Position numbers and translations under genes: made by a program. DNA of 31,626 bases, from the NCBI GenBank assembly GCA_937877625.1, contig CALFJG010000031.1:1-31626 (forward strand). Direction: 5' to 3'. The notes under the pieces are model-generated. The model saw only the letters and a program-made list of their open reading frames with translations, was not told the origin of the DNA and did no database searches. The first letter of the stretch is position 1. Each line of letters begins with the position of its first letter. Source of the DNA: an uncultured Prevotellaceae bacterium (GTDB taxonomy: Bacteria; Bacteroidota; Bacteroidia; Bacteroidales; Bacteroidaceae). This document shows, piece by piece, positions 7,790 through 16,384 of the stretch.

Positions 7790-8308
7790 GAAGTATCCGT
7801 CGAAGGTACGTGTGAACTGTTGCACGTCCCAGGCCTCGGGGTTGAAGCGCAAGTCCTGTGGGCGGTCTATTGCCACCTGAAAGTATAGCCCGGCGGTATC
7901 GGTGAGGAAGTCTTGCCCGAGGTCGCGCGAGCGGAACGTGTCGAGGTCAAGAAAAAGGAGGTTGCGGCGCAGCTGGTCGTCGTCGTAAAGCAGGCGCGAT
8001 ATTATTTCCTGTTGCAGCGCGCGGCACTCGCCGAGGGCTTGCAGGTAGGTATGCTCGCCGCTACGTGCGTTGTACTGGCTGCAAAGGAAAAGCGTATACA
8101 CTTCGCGGAGGTACCATCCACCTGCACGGCGGAATATCTCGGTATCGGTGGTGTCGGTCAGGCAGACGTGGCGCGCGTGTGTACGTGCGTTTTGCAGTGC
8201 GCCCTCCAGCCCTCCGAGGCCGCTGCACGTAGTAAGCCGCCACCGTTCTTCGCGTACGCGGTGGTTCTCGGCCAGTATGTCTGATAGATAAGCGTAGAAG
8301 TTAAACAT
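7784..8308 (-). CDS. Hypothetical phage virion protein, 174 aa
   Basis: No family recognised with confidence. The protein is soluble and acidic to neutral, starting MFNFYAYLSDILAENHRV, with no signal peptide or TM segment. It lies between a 440-residue virion protein and the tape measure, where siphophages carry tail-completion, tail-terminator or chaperone genes. The 49-bp gap upstream holds the CCCC-tract leader and a 9-bp repeat cluster. Its stop overlaps the end of the + strand membrane gene by 6 bp. Confidence 0.75.
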   Translation of the reverse strand: MFNFYAYLSDILAENHRVREERWRLTTCSGLGGLEGALQNARTHARHVCLTDTTDTEIFRRAGGWYLREVYTLFLCSQYNARSGEHTYLQALGECRALQQEIISRLLYDDDQLRRNLLFLDLDTFRSRDLGQDFLTDTAGLYFQVAIDRPQDLRFNPEAWDVQQFTRTFDGYFL

Positions 8309-8322
8309 AGTGCTTTGGGGTT

Positions 8323-8354
8323 TTAGTAGCTATAGTGTCTCTAGTGTTTCTATT
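8323..8354. repeat. 9-bp intergenic repeat cluster A
   Basis: TAGTAGCTATAGTGTCTCTAG followed by degenerate copies up to TTTCTATT. It fills the gap between the stop of the 440-aa gene and the start of the 174-aa gene. Two to three copies of TAGTGTYTM. Confidence 0.75.
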
Positions 8355-8357
8355 TTA

Positions 8358-9680
8358 TTACTCAAACGGGTCAGTGTATTCTTCTGTGAATTGTGGTGTG
8401 CGGCGGGGTCGGAGGGCAAAGGTTGCAAGGTCGGCGGCGGGGTCGGCGGCGCGCACTGTCAGTTCAAGCAGTTGCGCCGAGTAGGCTGCACCGCCTGAAA
8501 GTTTTATAGAGGTGCGTTGCAGTATTGTCTCGGCGGTGATTTCCTGCTGCAACGGGTCGGCGGGTGGTTGGCGCAGTATTATTTTTCGCGGCAGTGTCTC
8601 CATAAGGTCGGCGGCCTGTTTCATCTCTTCGCGCGAGCGGAGTGGCTGTGTGCGCAGGGTCAGGGTCTGTGTCAGGGTGGCGGTGGTTGCCCGGTAGGTG
8701 GTGGTGCCGTCGGTGTTGGCTTGCAGCGCGTAGGTGGTGTCGGCCTCCGACAGATAGACGGCGGGCAGCACGGTGTGCATCGTGTCGGGCAGGCCGTGTG
8801 GCGATGTGTACTGCATTGTTAGCGGCAGTTGTTCAAGCGAGTGGGGCAAAATGTTGTACGAGGCCACGCGCGCACCCATTGCCACCGAGAGGTAACTCAC
8901 TTTGGTAGGCGAAAGTGTTACGGGCTGCTCGGTGATATCTATCAGCACGGGTGCTGGCAGCTCGGTGGCATCCGCCACACTGTCGGCGCGCAGGTTATGG
9001 TAGTGAATGTAGTTGAGTAGCGGTGTGAGTGTCAGTCGGCGCAAACGGCCGTCGGTGCAGGTGTATATCGTCTCGGGTATCACCGATATGGCGGCTTTTA
9101 GCAAGGCGTTGGAGCAGGTAACCTCCTCAGGGTCTTCGGCATCTTCGGGCGTGACGTTCACTTCTATTATGTCTAATTGCTCGGCTTCATTGCAGGGCAG
9201 TAGTATCTCTGCACGTTCGCCGCTTTCGAAACCCACGGTCAGCACGGGGTTGTCGTTGCCCTCGGTGTTTGGTTGGTAGAAGTGTAGCAGTTCCACGGCT
9301 CCGGGGTGTGTGGTCTTTGTCGCCGTGCGTGCGTATCGGCACAGGAAGCGCGCAGGCATATCGGTCTCGGCACGTAGGCTGTTTGTTATCGGTCGGAGGT
9401 TCTGAAACACTGTGCCGAGGTCGTGTGTCTCGGCACCCACGGTGGCCACGATGGTGGCGGCGGGTTTTTCGGTGGCGGTGAGGTATTCGCGCACCATTGT
9501 ATCGGCCTGATAGACGCGCACGATAACTGCCGAGGTGAGCGGCTCCGTCTCGGCCGTCAGGGAGGTGGCCAGTAGTGTCTTGCCGTCGGCGGTGAGTGTC
9601 ACGTTCACGTTTTGCCCCGTGCTTACGGTGGCGGGGCAAACGAGCGTCAGGGGTGTGAGTTGATGGGGGTAAAGTATCAT
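8358..9680 (-). CDS. Hypothetical phage structural protein, 440 aa
   Basis: No family recognised. Composition is rich in Thr, Ala, Val and Leu with many predicted beta strands, and there is no signal peptide, TM segment or coiled coil, as is common for virion beta-sandwich proteins. The start overlaps the portal stop by 4 bp (ATGA at 9677-9680), so the two are translationally coupled. Its place between portal and tape measure suggests a tail, adaptor or baseplate component. The C-terminus is acidic (EEYTDPFE). Confidence 0.78.
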   Translation of the reverse strand: MILYPHQLTPLTLVCPATVSTGQNVNVTLTADGKTLLATSLTAETEPLTSAVIVRVYQADTMVREYLTATEKPAATIVATVGAETHDLGTVFQNLRPITNSLRAETDMPARFLCRYARTATKTTHPGAVELLHFYQPNTEGNDNPVLTVGFESGERAEILLPCNEAEQLDIIEVNVTPEDAEDPEEVTCSNALLKAAISVIPETIYTCTDGRLRRLTLTPLLNYIHYHNLRADSVADATELPAPVLIDITEQPVTLSPTKVSYLSVAMGARVASYNILPHSLEQLPLTMQYTSPHGLPDTMHTVLPAVYLSEADTTYALQANTDGTTTYRATTATLTQTLTLRTQPLRSREEMKQAADLMETLPRKIILRQPPADPLQQEITAETILQRTSIKLSGGAAYSAQLLELTVRAADPAADLATFALRPRRTPQFTEEYTDPFE

Positions 9681-11017
9681 TGCTGCTGTGTGGTTTTTGT
9701 GGAGTAGTCTTTATGCTCGTCAAGTGTAGTGAGCTGTATGATAGGTAGGGATATGTTTGCCGAGAGGCCGTTGTACTGTAGCATCAGGCGCAGGGGTTGC
9801 AGGGCAATGTCTTTCCAAGCTGTTTCAAGGGCTTGTTTCATTGTGTAAAGCTCGCGTTTGTCTGAGCCGCTGGCGGTGTTGCTACTCTTGCCCGGCACGG
9901 CCCCCACCAGTGACGGGTGCACATTGTCGGCATAGCAGAGCGTATTGGCGGCCACGTTTGTCTCGTCGGCATAGTCGCCGCCTTCCTTTGCGCCTTCAAT
10001 GTTTACTACACGTATATCGCGCACCTCGTGGCCTTGCGGGTCCACGTAGTAGCCCGTTATCCACGCTTTGCCGCTGTTATGCACGCCGGCCACAAAGTCG
10101 CGTATGTTTTCTTTTTCGCGCTTTATGCGTTCCTGAGCGGCGAGCGGATCGTTTATGCGTTCCTCGGCGATAAGGTTTTGCCAGTAGTCGCGGTTTACTT
10201 CTATCTGATACTTCACGCTGGCGTGATTTCTCATTTTGGCGCGTTTGGTGGCGGCGATAAGGCGTTTCTCATCGTAGGAGCCGCCGAGAAACATTGCGGC
10301 GTAATACGGCACGGGATAATACTGCGCGCCGGGTGTAGGAAAGCGGAGCAGTATGGCAAACTTCCTTTCGGCGGTGCGTACGCGGCGCGTGCCGTCGGCG
10401 GATAGGGCGTAACCCAGGCGCGTCTGAAGGTCGGCGAGCGGGTCGTTCAGGTCGAGCAGCGTCAGACGCTCCACCGTTTGCGGACCCCCCGGCGCATCCC
10501 AGTCGGCATAATAGGCGTGACGTATGCGCCCTTGGCGGTCGGCCTCTTGCAGGCGCACGTGTGCCATTTCTTTGTGGCGTATGCGCACTATCTGCGAGCC
10601 TTGGCGGTTGAGAATGATTACAGACAGTGCGCAGTAGTAATACTTTAGGTCGGTGAGTTGTTCAAGCAGGAAGCTTTGCGGGTTGGAGTGTGATAGCAAT
10701 GCGGCGGCACGTGTGGCATCTGTGCCGTCGATGTGGGGGCCTGCACCGTATGCGCACAGTACGTTAAAGAGCTTGTTTTGCGCCGTCACCTCGTCGGCAC
10801 CGATAAGTCGGCGCAGGCGCAGCGGCAGGCGGTTATCGTGGCCCCACGGTATGAAGCGTTCTTTGTAGCGCAGGCCGGGTACGTTGCGCGCCGCGGTGCG
10901 TGTGCTGTTGTCGAATACGTGGGTGGTGTCGGCCACCTCCACAATGGCGGCCTGTGCCGCCGTGTTTGGTAGTGAAAGGATTTCCATTGCTGTAGCGTTG
11001 TTTTTAGGTTTGTGCAA
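9677..11017 (-). CDS. Putative portal protein
   Basis: Would form the ring through which DNA enters and leaves the head. Features typical of portals: 446 residues, soluble, an N-terminal wing ending in a helical stem, the central PVPYYAAMFLGGSYDEK and KRAKMRNHASVKYQ regions, and a C-terminal part with VHPSLVGAVPGK followed by a helix and a QPLRLMLQYNG segment. The match is by pattern and context rather than a diagnostic motif. ATG at 11017 gives the full frame; an in-frame ATG at 10987 (MEILSLP) is a plausible alternative start. The 3' end is coupled to the next gene. It is separated from the upstream phage gene by the inserted HU-like gene on the other strand. Confidence 0.72.
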   Translation of the reverse strand: MHKPKNNATAMEILSLPNTAAQAAIVEVADTTHVFDNSTRTAARNVPGLRYKERFIPWGHDNRLPLRLRRLIGADEVTAQNKLFNVLCAYGAGPHIDGTDATRAAALLSHSNPQSFLLEQLTDLKYYYCALSVIILNRQGSQIVRIRHKEMAHVRLQEADRQGRIRHAYYADWDAPGGPQTVERLTLLDLNDPLADLQTRLGYALSADGTRRVRTAERKFAILLRFPTPGAQYYPVPYYAAMFLGGSYDEKRLIAATKRAKMRNHASVKYQIEVNRDYWQNLIAEERINDPLAAQERIKREKENIRDFVAGVHNSGKAWITGYYVDPQGHEVRDIRVVNIEGAKEGGDYADETNVAANTLCYADNVHPSLVGAVPGKSSNTASGSDKRELYTMKQALETAWKDIALQPLRLMLQYNGLSANISLPIIQLTTLDEHKDYSTKTTQQQ

Positions 11018-11140
11018 ACTTGATGTACAGATGTGAAAGCTGCGGCCTTTTGTCCCTGTTTTTTTGCGTTTTTAGCCCGATGGTAGCGTTCATCACAGCC
11101 TCGGCGGTGCTTTTTTTGCTGAAAAGCCGCGTTTTTTGTC

Positions 11141-11173
11141 TTTGTCGGAGCATCGGCGGCAGGCTTATCTTTG
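11141..11173 (+). promoter_or_regulatory. Promoter of the HU-like gene
   Basis: TTTG at 11141-11144, a 21-bp spacer, and TATCTTTG at 11166-11173 match the Bacteroidota consensus with a spacer slightly longer than usual. Transcription would start near 11180, leaving a leader of about 70 nt. It lies in the 234-bp divergent gap 11018-11251. Confidence 0.6.
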
Positions 11174-11251
11174 TAGTGTCTTATCCGGAGAGGCACAGTT
11201 TTTTTTCCTTTTTTTGTTTAACCCCCCCAAACCTAAAAACCTTTTTTTGTT

Positions 11252-11656
11252 ATGGCTATTTCTTACAAAGTAGTGCCGCGAAAGAAACCCGGCACCGACA
11301 CCTTCAAGTATTACGCCACCGCTTATGCGCAGGGCTACCAAACGCTTGACACCATCGCCGAGGCAATGGCTCTTGAGAGCACCGTCACCGAGCACGATAT
11401 CAAGGCCGTCCTCTCGTCTTTGCAGCAGCACATCATCGCTGCACTGAAAAACGGCCAGAGCGTGCGCCTTGGCGACCTCGGCTCGTTCCACACTACCATT
11501 ATAGGTACTGGTAGCGACACTCGCGCCGCTTATAGCTTCGCTAAGAACGTCAAAGCGGTGCGCGTGCAGTTCACTAAGTCGGCACGTATGCAGTCGGCCT
11601 TCTTGCTCGGCGCAAACGGCCTGCGCTTCCGTAACCTTCAGGAGGATAACGAATAA
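11252..11656 (+). CDS. HU-family DNA-binding protein (HU-HIG type)
   Basis: Histone-like DNA-bending protein of the Bacteroidota-specific HU-HIG group, which carries a divergent HU fold. It is 134 residues against about 90 for classical HU. The start MAISYKVVPRKKPGT and the GQSVRLGDLGSFHTTI motif at the base of the DNA-binding arm are typical. The gene is on the strand opposite to the structural run and has its own promoter (11141-11173) and terminator (11690-11720), so it can be expressed alone. Its leader contains AACCCCCCCAAACCTAAAAA, like the leaders of several phage genes. Possible jobs are nucleoid-like compaction of phage DNA, regulation or recombination support. Confidence 0.88.
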   Translation: MAISYKVVPRKKPGTDTFKYYATAYAQGYQTLDTIAEAMALESTVTEHDIKAVLSSLQQHIIAALKNGQSVRLGDLGSFHTTIIGTGSDTRAAYSFAKNVKAVRVQFTKSARMQSAFLLGANGLRFRNLQEDNE

Positions 11657-11689
11657 GCCGCGTTTGCCGAGCCTTTCTTTCAACAAAGA

Positions 11690-11720
11690 GCGGAAGCCTT
11701 TTTAGGCTTCCGCTTTTTTT
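11690..11720 (+). terminator. Rho-independent terminator of the HU-like gene
   Basis: GCGGAAGCC (11690-11698) pairs with GGCTTCCGC (11705-11713) around a 6-nt loop, followed by seven T. The stem is a perfect 9 bp. On the minus strand it is followed by CTTTGTTG, so it should act mainly on the + strand. Confidence 0.92.
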
Positions 11721-11757
11721 AGTGTCTATAGTGTCACTAGAGTTTCTATTGTCACTA
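11720..11757. repeat. 9-bp intergenic repeat cluster B
   Basis: TAGTGTCTATAGTGTCACTAG and further degenerate copies run from the terminator T-tract to the stop codon of the gp10-like gene (CTA at 11755-11757 on +). The palindrome TAGTGTCACTA is present. Confidence 0.8.
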
Positions 11758-12096
11758 AAGCTTCACAAAGGCTTGCACGTAGAGCCTTCCTGCTTCGTGT
11801 GCTGCTTGGCGCGCGAGCACGGCGGCTGAGATGTAGAACGAGCGTCGAAACCACGGTCGGCGCGCCATTTGTCCGCTGGCCGAGCCGGGGCCGCGTCCGC
11901 TGTCCACATAAACGCCGTAATGCAGGAAGCGAAACTCGGCGGTCAGGCTCAGGTCGTCTTCAAAGCGCAGGGAGTGTTTTTTCACGCTGCGTATCAGCGC
12001 ACCCGTGCGTACTGCGTTTTGACGTGCCAGGCGGTCAGTCCATATCTCTATCATTTTATTGTACCAACCGGGGGCGTATTCGCGGAGTGTGGGCAT
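11755..12096 (-). CDS. HK97 gp10-like tail/neck protein
   Basis: 113 residues. The pattern VRTGALIRSVKKHS, a FRFLHYGVYVDSGRG turn and a C-terminal RRPWFRRSFY is typical of the HK97-gp10-like head-tail joining or minor tail protein family in Bacteroidota phages. The role is structural at the head-tail interface. It follows the 632-residue gene after 14 bp. Its stop codon lies at the edge of a 9-bp repeat cluster. Assignment rests on motif layout and context. Confidence 0.7.
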   Translation of the reverse strand: MPTLREYAPGWYNKMIEIWTDRLARQNAVRTGALIRSVKKHSLRFEDDLSLTAEFRFLHYGVYVDSGRGPGSASGQMARRPWFRRSFYISAAVLARQAAHEAGRLYVQAFVKL

Positions 12097-12110
12097 CGTG
12101 TGTGTTTTTT

Positions 12111-14009
12111 TTAAGCTATAAAGAGTTCCAAGCCGTCGGGTGCATCAGGTGCGCTCGGCACATCGTAGTCGCCGCCTGTTTCAAAGATAGGCATCAGGTC
12201 GGGCGACGTGTAGGCTTCTTCGTAGTATTCGCGGTTGTCGTTTTGGTCGGTGTTAAGCCAGTAGAAGGCCGCCACCTCGTCGCATAAGTAGTAGTTGCTG
12301 TCGGTGTCGTAACTGGCGGAAAATAGGCGGTTCAGGTTTCTTTTTAGGTTGAGTTCCAGTTTGGAGGTGTACCAGGAGGCGGCGTGTTTCTCTGTGCGGC
12401 ACGGCGACATCTTTAGCTCGTAGTCCACTTGCCCGGCCTCGGCATCGTGGCGCAGGGTGGGGGCTACGTAGTCGCACTCGCGCACGTAGAGCTTTGCAAA
12501 CTCCTCGGCGGGGTTTTTGTACGCATAGACGGTAACGGAGGGCAGGCCTTTGGGGTTATAGTACACCTCGTCGCCGCCGGGTGCGGGTGTTATTTCCTGC
12601 TCCGTCACCTGTGTAATGTGGGTATTTACAAACGGCTGATTTGGCAAGTCCATTAGGCTTATACTTGACTCCTCAAGTATTTGTTGCAGCTCAAGGTCGG
12701 AGAGTGCCTCGTTCTTTACCCAGTAGCGTTCCACGGTGTCGGTAACGGGGTGGTCGGCATATTTGTCGGCACTGCGAAAGAGCTTTGAAAGCGCGTTATC
12801 CTGTAGCGACGAGCCTTTGCCGAGGTTTATATACGTCTCGGCGGTGGCGCGCATCGCGGCTTGCAGCATCAGGCGCGGTGCGCGGTTGTTTGCCCACGTC
12901 GTGGCGGTTTTTTTCAGGTCGGCGGGTACAAGTTCCACGGGCTGCGTCTCTGTCAGGAAGCTATATCCCACGTTGGCGCGCCGCGGGTCGGTCTGCTCGG
13001 AGTTGTAAAGGCCGCTTTCCTCGTCGAGGTCGGCTTCTTCTATTTCGTAGCTCCGCGGCAGGGCAGGTGTGAGAACCACTGCATCGGCTTGGCTTGGCTC
13101 GGGGGTGTATGTCACTCGTGTTGCGGCGGGTGCGTAACGATACGGCTGATGGTAGTAGTTTAGGTATATGTCCGTGCCGTCCTGCGACACTATTACACCG
13201 AGCAGGCGGCGCAGTTGCAGCAGGAAATCGGCGAGTGTCCAGTGTGGCAGTATGTCGCCGAGGTAACGTGTGGGGCTCACGTTGAGTACACAGAGGCGCG
13301 CGTGTGTGGGGTGAAAGCGCAGGCAGTTGTTTAGCGGTTGCAACGTCAGGCCGGTGCAGGCGTTAATTATCTTTTCTACAAGCCACGGCAGGCGCAGGTG
13401 TAGCGGCATCTTTGTGCCGTCGCCGAGGTCTATACTGTCGCCGTAAAACAGCCGAAACACATACGGGGTCTCGCCGCGGCTGGCCAGTATGGCGTTGATA
13501 GTGCCACTCGCCGCTGTGCCGCTGGCTTCCACGGTGTAGCAGGAGGGATGTGGCGGGCATTCGTGGTACCATTTGAAAAGCTCCGAGGTGGCCGTCATCG
13601 CGCTCAGGTCAAGTAGCGGCTGTGTGTAGTAGCGCACTGCTTCGTCTATATACACGTCGGCACCGCTCAGCGTGTCGGACGTTGTTAGCCCGTTGGCGGT
13701 GGCGATGGTCTCGGCACGTAGCGTAAAGGCGGCCTCGTTGTTTGTCAGGGCGGTGAGTGTGGCTGTGCCGTTGATGGCGGGCAGCCCGGCCTCGGGGGCC
13801 TGAAGCGTAAAGGGCAGCACGGCGGTGGCGGCGGGTGCTTGCGGGTGGTGTGTGGCGGCGAGCAACGTGCGCAGCGGTTCTTGGTCGGCAGGTAGCTTCA
13901 CCTCCACGGAAAAAGTGCCACGGTCGGAGTAGAGCGGATTGGTGCGCGTGAGTGAGAGCGTGAACCCCTCGGGCAGCGGCACACTCTGATTTGAGAGCAA
14001 AAGGAGCAT
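12111..14009 (-). CDS. Large tail/baseplate-type structural protein, 632 aa
   Basis: A large acidic beta-rich virion protein. The N-terminus (MLLLLSNQSVPLPEGFTLSL then TRTNPLYSDRGTFSVEV) is a short hydrophobic strand followed by polar sequence, not a signal peptide. The layout resembles a group of large Bacteroidota prophage tail proteins starting with a 'PLP..F.L.L...NP.....G..S..V.LP' region, thought to be baseplate or tail-tip components (from family memory). The C-terminus is acidic and Pro-rich (DVPSAPDAPDGLELFIA). It lies 14 bp after the 172-aa gene and 14 bp before the gp10-like gene. Confidence 0.72.
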   Translation of the reverse strand: MLLLLSNQSVPLPEGFTLSLTRTNPLYSDRGTFSVEVKLPADQEPLRTLLAATHHPQAPAATAVLPFTLQAPEAGLPAINGTATLTALTNNEAAFTLRAETIATANGLTTSDTLSGADVYIDEAVRYYTQPLLDLSAMTATSELFKWYHECPPHPSCYTVEASGTAASGTINAILASRGETPYVFRLFYGDSIDLGDGTKMPLHLRLPWLVEKIINACTGLTLQPLNNCLRFHPTHARLCVLNVSPTRYLGDILPHWTLADFLLQLRRLLGVIVSQDGTDIYLNYYHQPYRYAPAATRVTYTPEPSQADAVVLTPALPRSYEIEEADLDEESGLYNSEQTDPRRANVGYSFLTETQPVELVPADLKKTATTWANNRAPRLMLQAAMRATAETYINLGKGSSLQDNALSKLFRSADKYADHPVTDTVERYWVKNEALSDLELQQILEESSISLMDLPNQPFVNTHITQVTEQEITPAPGGDEVYYNPKGLPSVTVYAYKNPAEEFAKLYVRECDYVAPTLRHDAEAGQVDYELKMSPCRTEKHAASWYTSKLELNLKRNLNRLFSASYDTDSNYYLCDEVAAFYWLNTDQNDNREYYEEAYTSPDLMPIFETGGDYDVPSAPDAPDGLELFIA

Positions 14010-14023
14010 ACGGCGGGTGTGGT

Positions 14024-14542
14024 TTATTGAAACGGGTGGAAATAGCCTCGCAGTATCGGCGGTTGCCCGGGGCTCAGCTCATATTCCAAGCGGCTTACTA
14101 CGTATCGCCGTCCGAGTATAAGCACTTCGCTGTCGGGCGAGAGCTGTGGCAACGGCGGGGCAAAGTCAAAGCGCACGGTAACAGAGGTGTCGGGCGACGT
14201 GGCGGCATAGGCGGGGGTGACGCTACTCAGGTCTGCAAGCAGGCTGGCGGTGGTGCCCGAGCTGGCGGGGTCGGCCAGGGCAGCGGTCACTTCTTCATAT
14301 CCGAGCAGCCCGTAAGCCTTGCTGCGCAGGGCAAAGAGGCGCGAAAAGCGGTCTGTGCCGTTGTATAGCACGTTGCATACAGTACTCGCGCCGCCACGTG
14401 GCACGTGGCTATTATTCATATAGAAGTCGCGAAAGTCTGAATAGTATTGCACATAGCTGCGATACGGGGCTTGCACGCGTGCCAGTTCGCGCGCGCTCTC
14501 TGAGGTTTCGCTGTTAAAGCCGAGCGGCACTATCTTTATCAT
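14024..14542 (-). CDS. Hypothetical phage virion protein, 172 aa
   Basis: No family recognised. Soluble, with mixed alpha/beta composition. It starts MIKIVPLGFNSETSESARE and ends RLEYELSPGQPPILRGYFHPF. It begins 2 bp after the stop of the TerS-like gene and ends 14 bp before the large tail gene, so it is certainly part of the same transcript. Position suggests a head-tail connector or a protein working with the large tail protein; this is inference. Confidence 0.75.
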   Translation of the reverse strand: MIKIVPLGFNSETSESARELARVQAPYRSYVQYYSDFRDFYMNNSHVPRGGASTVCNVLYNGTDRFSRLFALRSKAYGLLGYEEVTAALADPASSGTTASLLADLSSVTPAYAATSPDTSVTVRFDFAPPLPQLSPDSEVLILGRRYVVSRLEYELSPGQPPILRGYFHPFQ

Positions 14543-14544
14543 TG

Positions 14545-15093
14545 TTAGGCGGGAGTGGTGTTTGCGTCGGTTTCTTCTATCACTTCTTTGGCTTCACGGA
14601 ATAAGGCACGGCGCGCCGACGTGTCGAGCGGTTCGTAGTGCTCGGTAACAACAAACGGTTGCACGCCGATTTGCCGGTAGTCGGCCTCGCGGTTTTCTTC
14701 GTGGTCAAGGCGCGTATACTTGCCCAGGGCGGCAGCGGCGGCAACGAGGGCTTTGGCATCTTCCTGAGCACGTGCCAGGCGCACCGCTTCGTCGATACGC
14801 TGAATAAAGAGCCACTCGTACCAGTCGCGCGTGAGCTGTTGCAGCGAACCCACACACACCTTCACGGCGCGCACGTCTTCCAAGGCCACCGTGTTGCCTG
14901 CACCCTCGGCCATTGCCATACGCTTCAGCTCGCCGTCGCTCATTGAGGGGTTATCCATAAGAGCCAGGTACATTTTGCGGCAACGTAGCACACGGGCTTG
15001 CACGTCGGCGCGCAGGCCGCGGGCATCCATTTCGCGTTTGTCGAGAAAAAGGTTTTCGCGTATGCGTTGCGGCAACGTGTCGCGTGAAGGCAT
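14545..15093 (-). CDS. Putative terminase small subunit-like protein
   Basis: 182 residues, mostly helical. The segment DEAVRLARAQEDAKALVAAA followed by ALGKYTRLDHEENREADYRQ, then a C-terminal 'QPFVVTEHYEPLD' stretch, resembles the small terminase or DNA-recognition proteins of Bacteroidota prophages, which carry a helical oligomerisation core followed by a TerL-binding tail. An N-terminal helix-turn-helix could lie at residues 35-75 (LALMDNPSMSDGELKRMAMA). If this call is right, TerS sits more than 12 kb away from TerL and on the other strand, which is unusual. It is the least certain of the phage calls based on motif. Translation of the next gene starts 2 bp after its stop. Confidence 0.5.
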   Translation of the reverse strand: MPSRDTLPQRIRENLFLDKREMDARGLRADVQARVLRCRKMYLALMDNPSMSDGELKRMAMAEGAGNTVALEDVRAVKVCVGSLQQLTRDWYEWLFIQRIDEAVRLARAQEDAKALVAAAAALGKYTRLDHEENREADYRQIGVQPFVVTEHYEPLDTSARRALFREAKEVIEETDANTTPA

Positions 15094-15118
15094 AAAAATA
15101 GCGTGAGAGTGGTTTTAT

Positions 15119-15625
15119 TTACTTTTTCTTCACTTCGTAGCCGTCGTAACGATCCCAGTTACGGCGGTATTGCTCGTCGGCTTTCTTCAGAGCTTGACAC
15201 AAAGCGTAACGGTCGCACGGCTCGGCATCTTGCATCAGGCGCAGTTGCTCGTGATAGCGGTGCATCTTTGTGTAGAGCTCGGTATTCTTTTCGTAGAGGG
15301 TCTGTATCTTTTCGGGCAGCTCATCGTGGTCGGCACGGCGGCCACGGCGCACTCGCGCCGCGTGTAGTTTCGCGGTGTCGGCGGCGGTGGCTTCCACGGC
15401 GCGTACTATCTGCACGGCCTCTTGGCGCGTATGCCCGTCAAGGCGTATGCGCAGGTGTTTTTCAAGCTCGTATATCAGCTTATCGCGCAAACCACGTAGG
15501 AGTATCTGCTGATACATTGCCCGGTTATTGTTGATGCGCAAAAGGAGAAGCGCGCCCTCCTCCAACGAGGCCACGGCTTTTTCGGCGAGCCAGGCCTGCA
15601 TTGCCTCTGTGAATTTAACGTCCAT
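15119..15625 (-). CDS. Hypothetical charged helical phage protein, 168 aa
   Basis: No family recognised. Strongly charged and helical, with a probable coiled coil at about 100-140 (EKIQTLYEKNTELYTKMHRY) and a basic patch (ARVRRGRR) near 93-100. The C-terminus is Lys-rich (YEVKKK). No membrane segment. It follows the probable tail-tube gene after a 91-bp gap with a 9-bp repeat cluster, a position where tail assembly chaperones are often found; no slippery frameshift site to a longer product was recognised. Confidence 0.75.
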   Translation of the reverse strand: MDVKFTEAMQAWLAEKAVASLEEGALLLLRINNNRAMYQQILLRGLRDKLIYELEKHLRIRLDGHTRQEAVQIVRAVEATAADTAKLHAARVRRGRRADHDELPEKIQTLYEKNTELYTKMHRYHEQLRLMQDAEPCDRYALCQALKKADEQYRRNWDRYDGYEVKKK

Positions 15626-15650
15626 AAAGTGGTTTTTTTGCTAAAAAAAA

Positions 15651-15695
15651 CTCTAGTGTCTCTAGTGTCTCTAGTGACACTAGAAACACTAAAAA
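15651..15695. repeat. 9-bp intergenic repeat cluster C
   Basis: CTCTAGTGTCTCTAGTGTCT followed by CTAGTGACACTAGAAACACTA. Direct copies turn into inverted copies here, so the cluster contains the palindrome TAGTGACACTA and could fold as a hairpin. It lies in the 91-bp gap 15626-15716, which has nothing else. Confidence 0.85.
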
Positions 15696-15716
15696 CACCA
15701 GAGAAAAACTACTTAA

Positions 15717-16361
15717 TTAGTTTGTTTGAGTAGGCGTTACAACAACGGGGTTGCCCGTTGCACCGCTTATCGTGCCTTCGTTTTCGGTTACGATGTTGCC
15801 CGAGTAGTGGAGCGGTGGGAATATATCGGTGCATTCCACGGCAAAAGCTGCGCCGTTATCGTCGGCATCCACGCCCTCGCCGAAGGTGGCGTTGGCGGTG
15901 GTCTCTGTGCGATAGAGCGGGTTGCCTACCAGGTAGTACTTTCCTGTGCGCGACGGTACGAGATACACCACGTCGTCGTTCACGGCGCGATACTGAAGGT
16001 AGGCGGCCTGTGGGTCGGTGGCATCGGGGAAGCGCACTTCGAAGTCGGCCTTAAACGTGCGGCTGTATTGTCCGCCTTGCGTCTCCCAGTGGAGTGTGCC
16101 GACATTTTCTACGAGGTCGATGCGGTGCCACGCTTTGTCGGCGGCCAGTACGAAGTTATCGGAAAGCACATAGCCATTCGTTACGCTGTCCAGGCCGTCT
16201 TCCGAGGGGGTGCCGCTGGGACGTGTCGGCCACGTGGTTATGTCGCTTTTGCTTATGGCATAAATATGGGGCTTAATGCCCGGGGCAAGCGGTGCGCCTT
16301 TGCAAAAGCGCAAAGAGCGGTTAAACTGTAGCACCGCACTGCAAGGGTTTGAAGCTGACAT
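15717..16361 (-). CDS. Probable major tail (tube) protein
   Basis: 214 residues, beta-rich. It lies directly after the major capsid gene and has the size and low-Lys, Thr/Ala/Val-rich composition expected for a siphophage tail tube subunit. Segments such as ADFEVRFPDATDPQAAYLQY and VVYLVPSRTGKYYLVGNPLY fit a beta sandwich. The C-terminus is Thr/Pro-rich (NPVVVTPTQTN). No diagnostic motif is known to me, so the call is inference from order and composition; a head decoration protein is the main alternative. It starts 23 bp after the capsid stop. Confidence 0.55.
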   Translation of the reverse strand: MSASNPCSAVLQFNRSLRFCKGAPLAPGIKPHIYAISKSDITTWPTRPSGTPSEDGLDSVTNGYVLSDNFVLAADKAWHRIDLVENVGTLHWETQGGQYSRTFKADFEVRFPDATDPQAAYLQYRAVNDDVVYLVPSRTGKYYLVGNPLYRTETTANATFGEGVDADDNGAAFAVECTDIFPPLHYSGNIVTENEGTISGATGNPVVVTPTQTN

Positions 16362-16384
16362 TGTAGTAAGGTTTTAGGGGGTTG

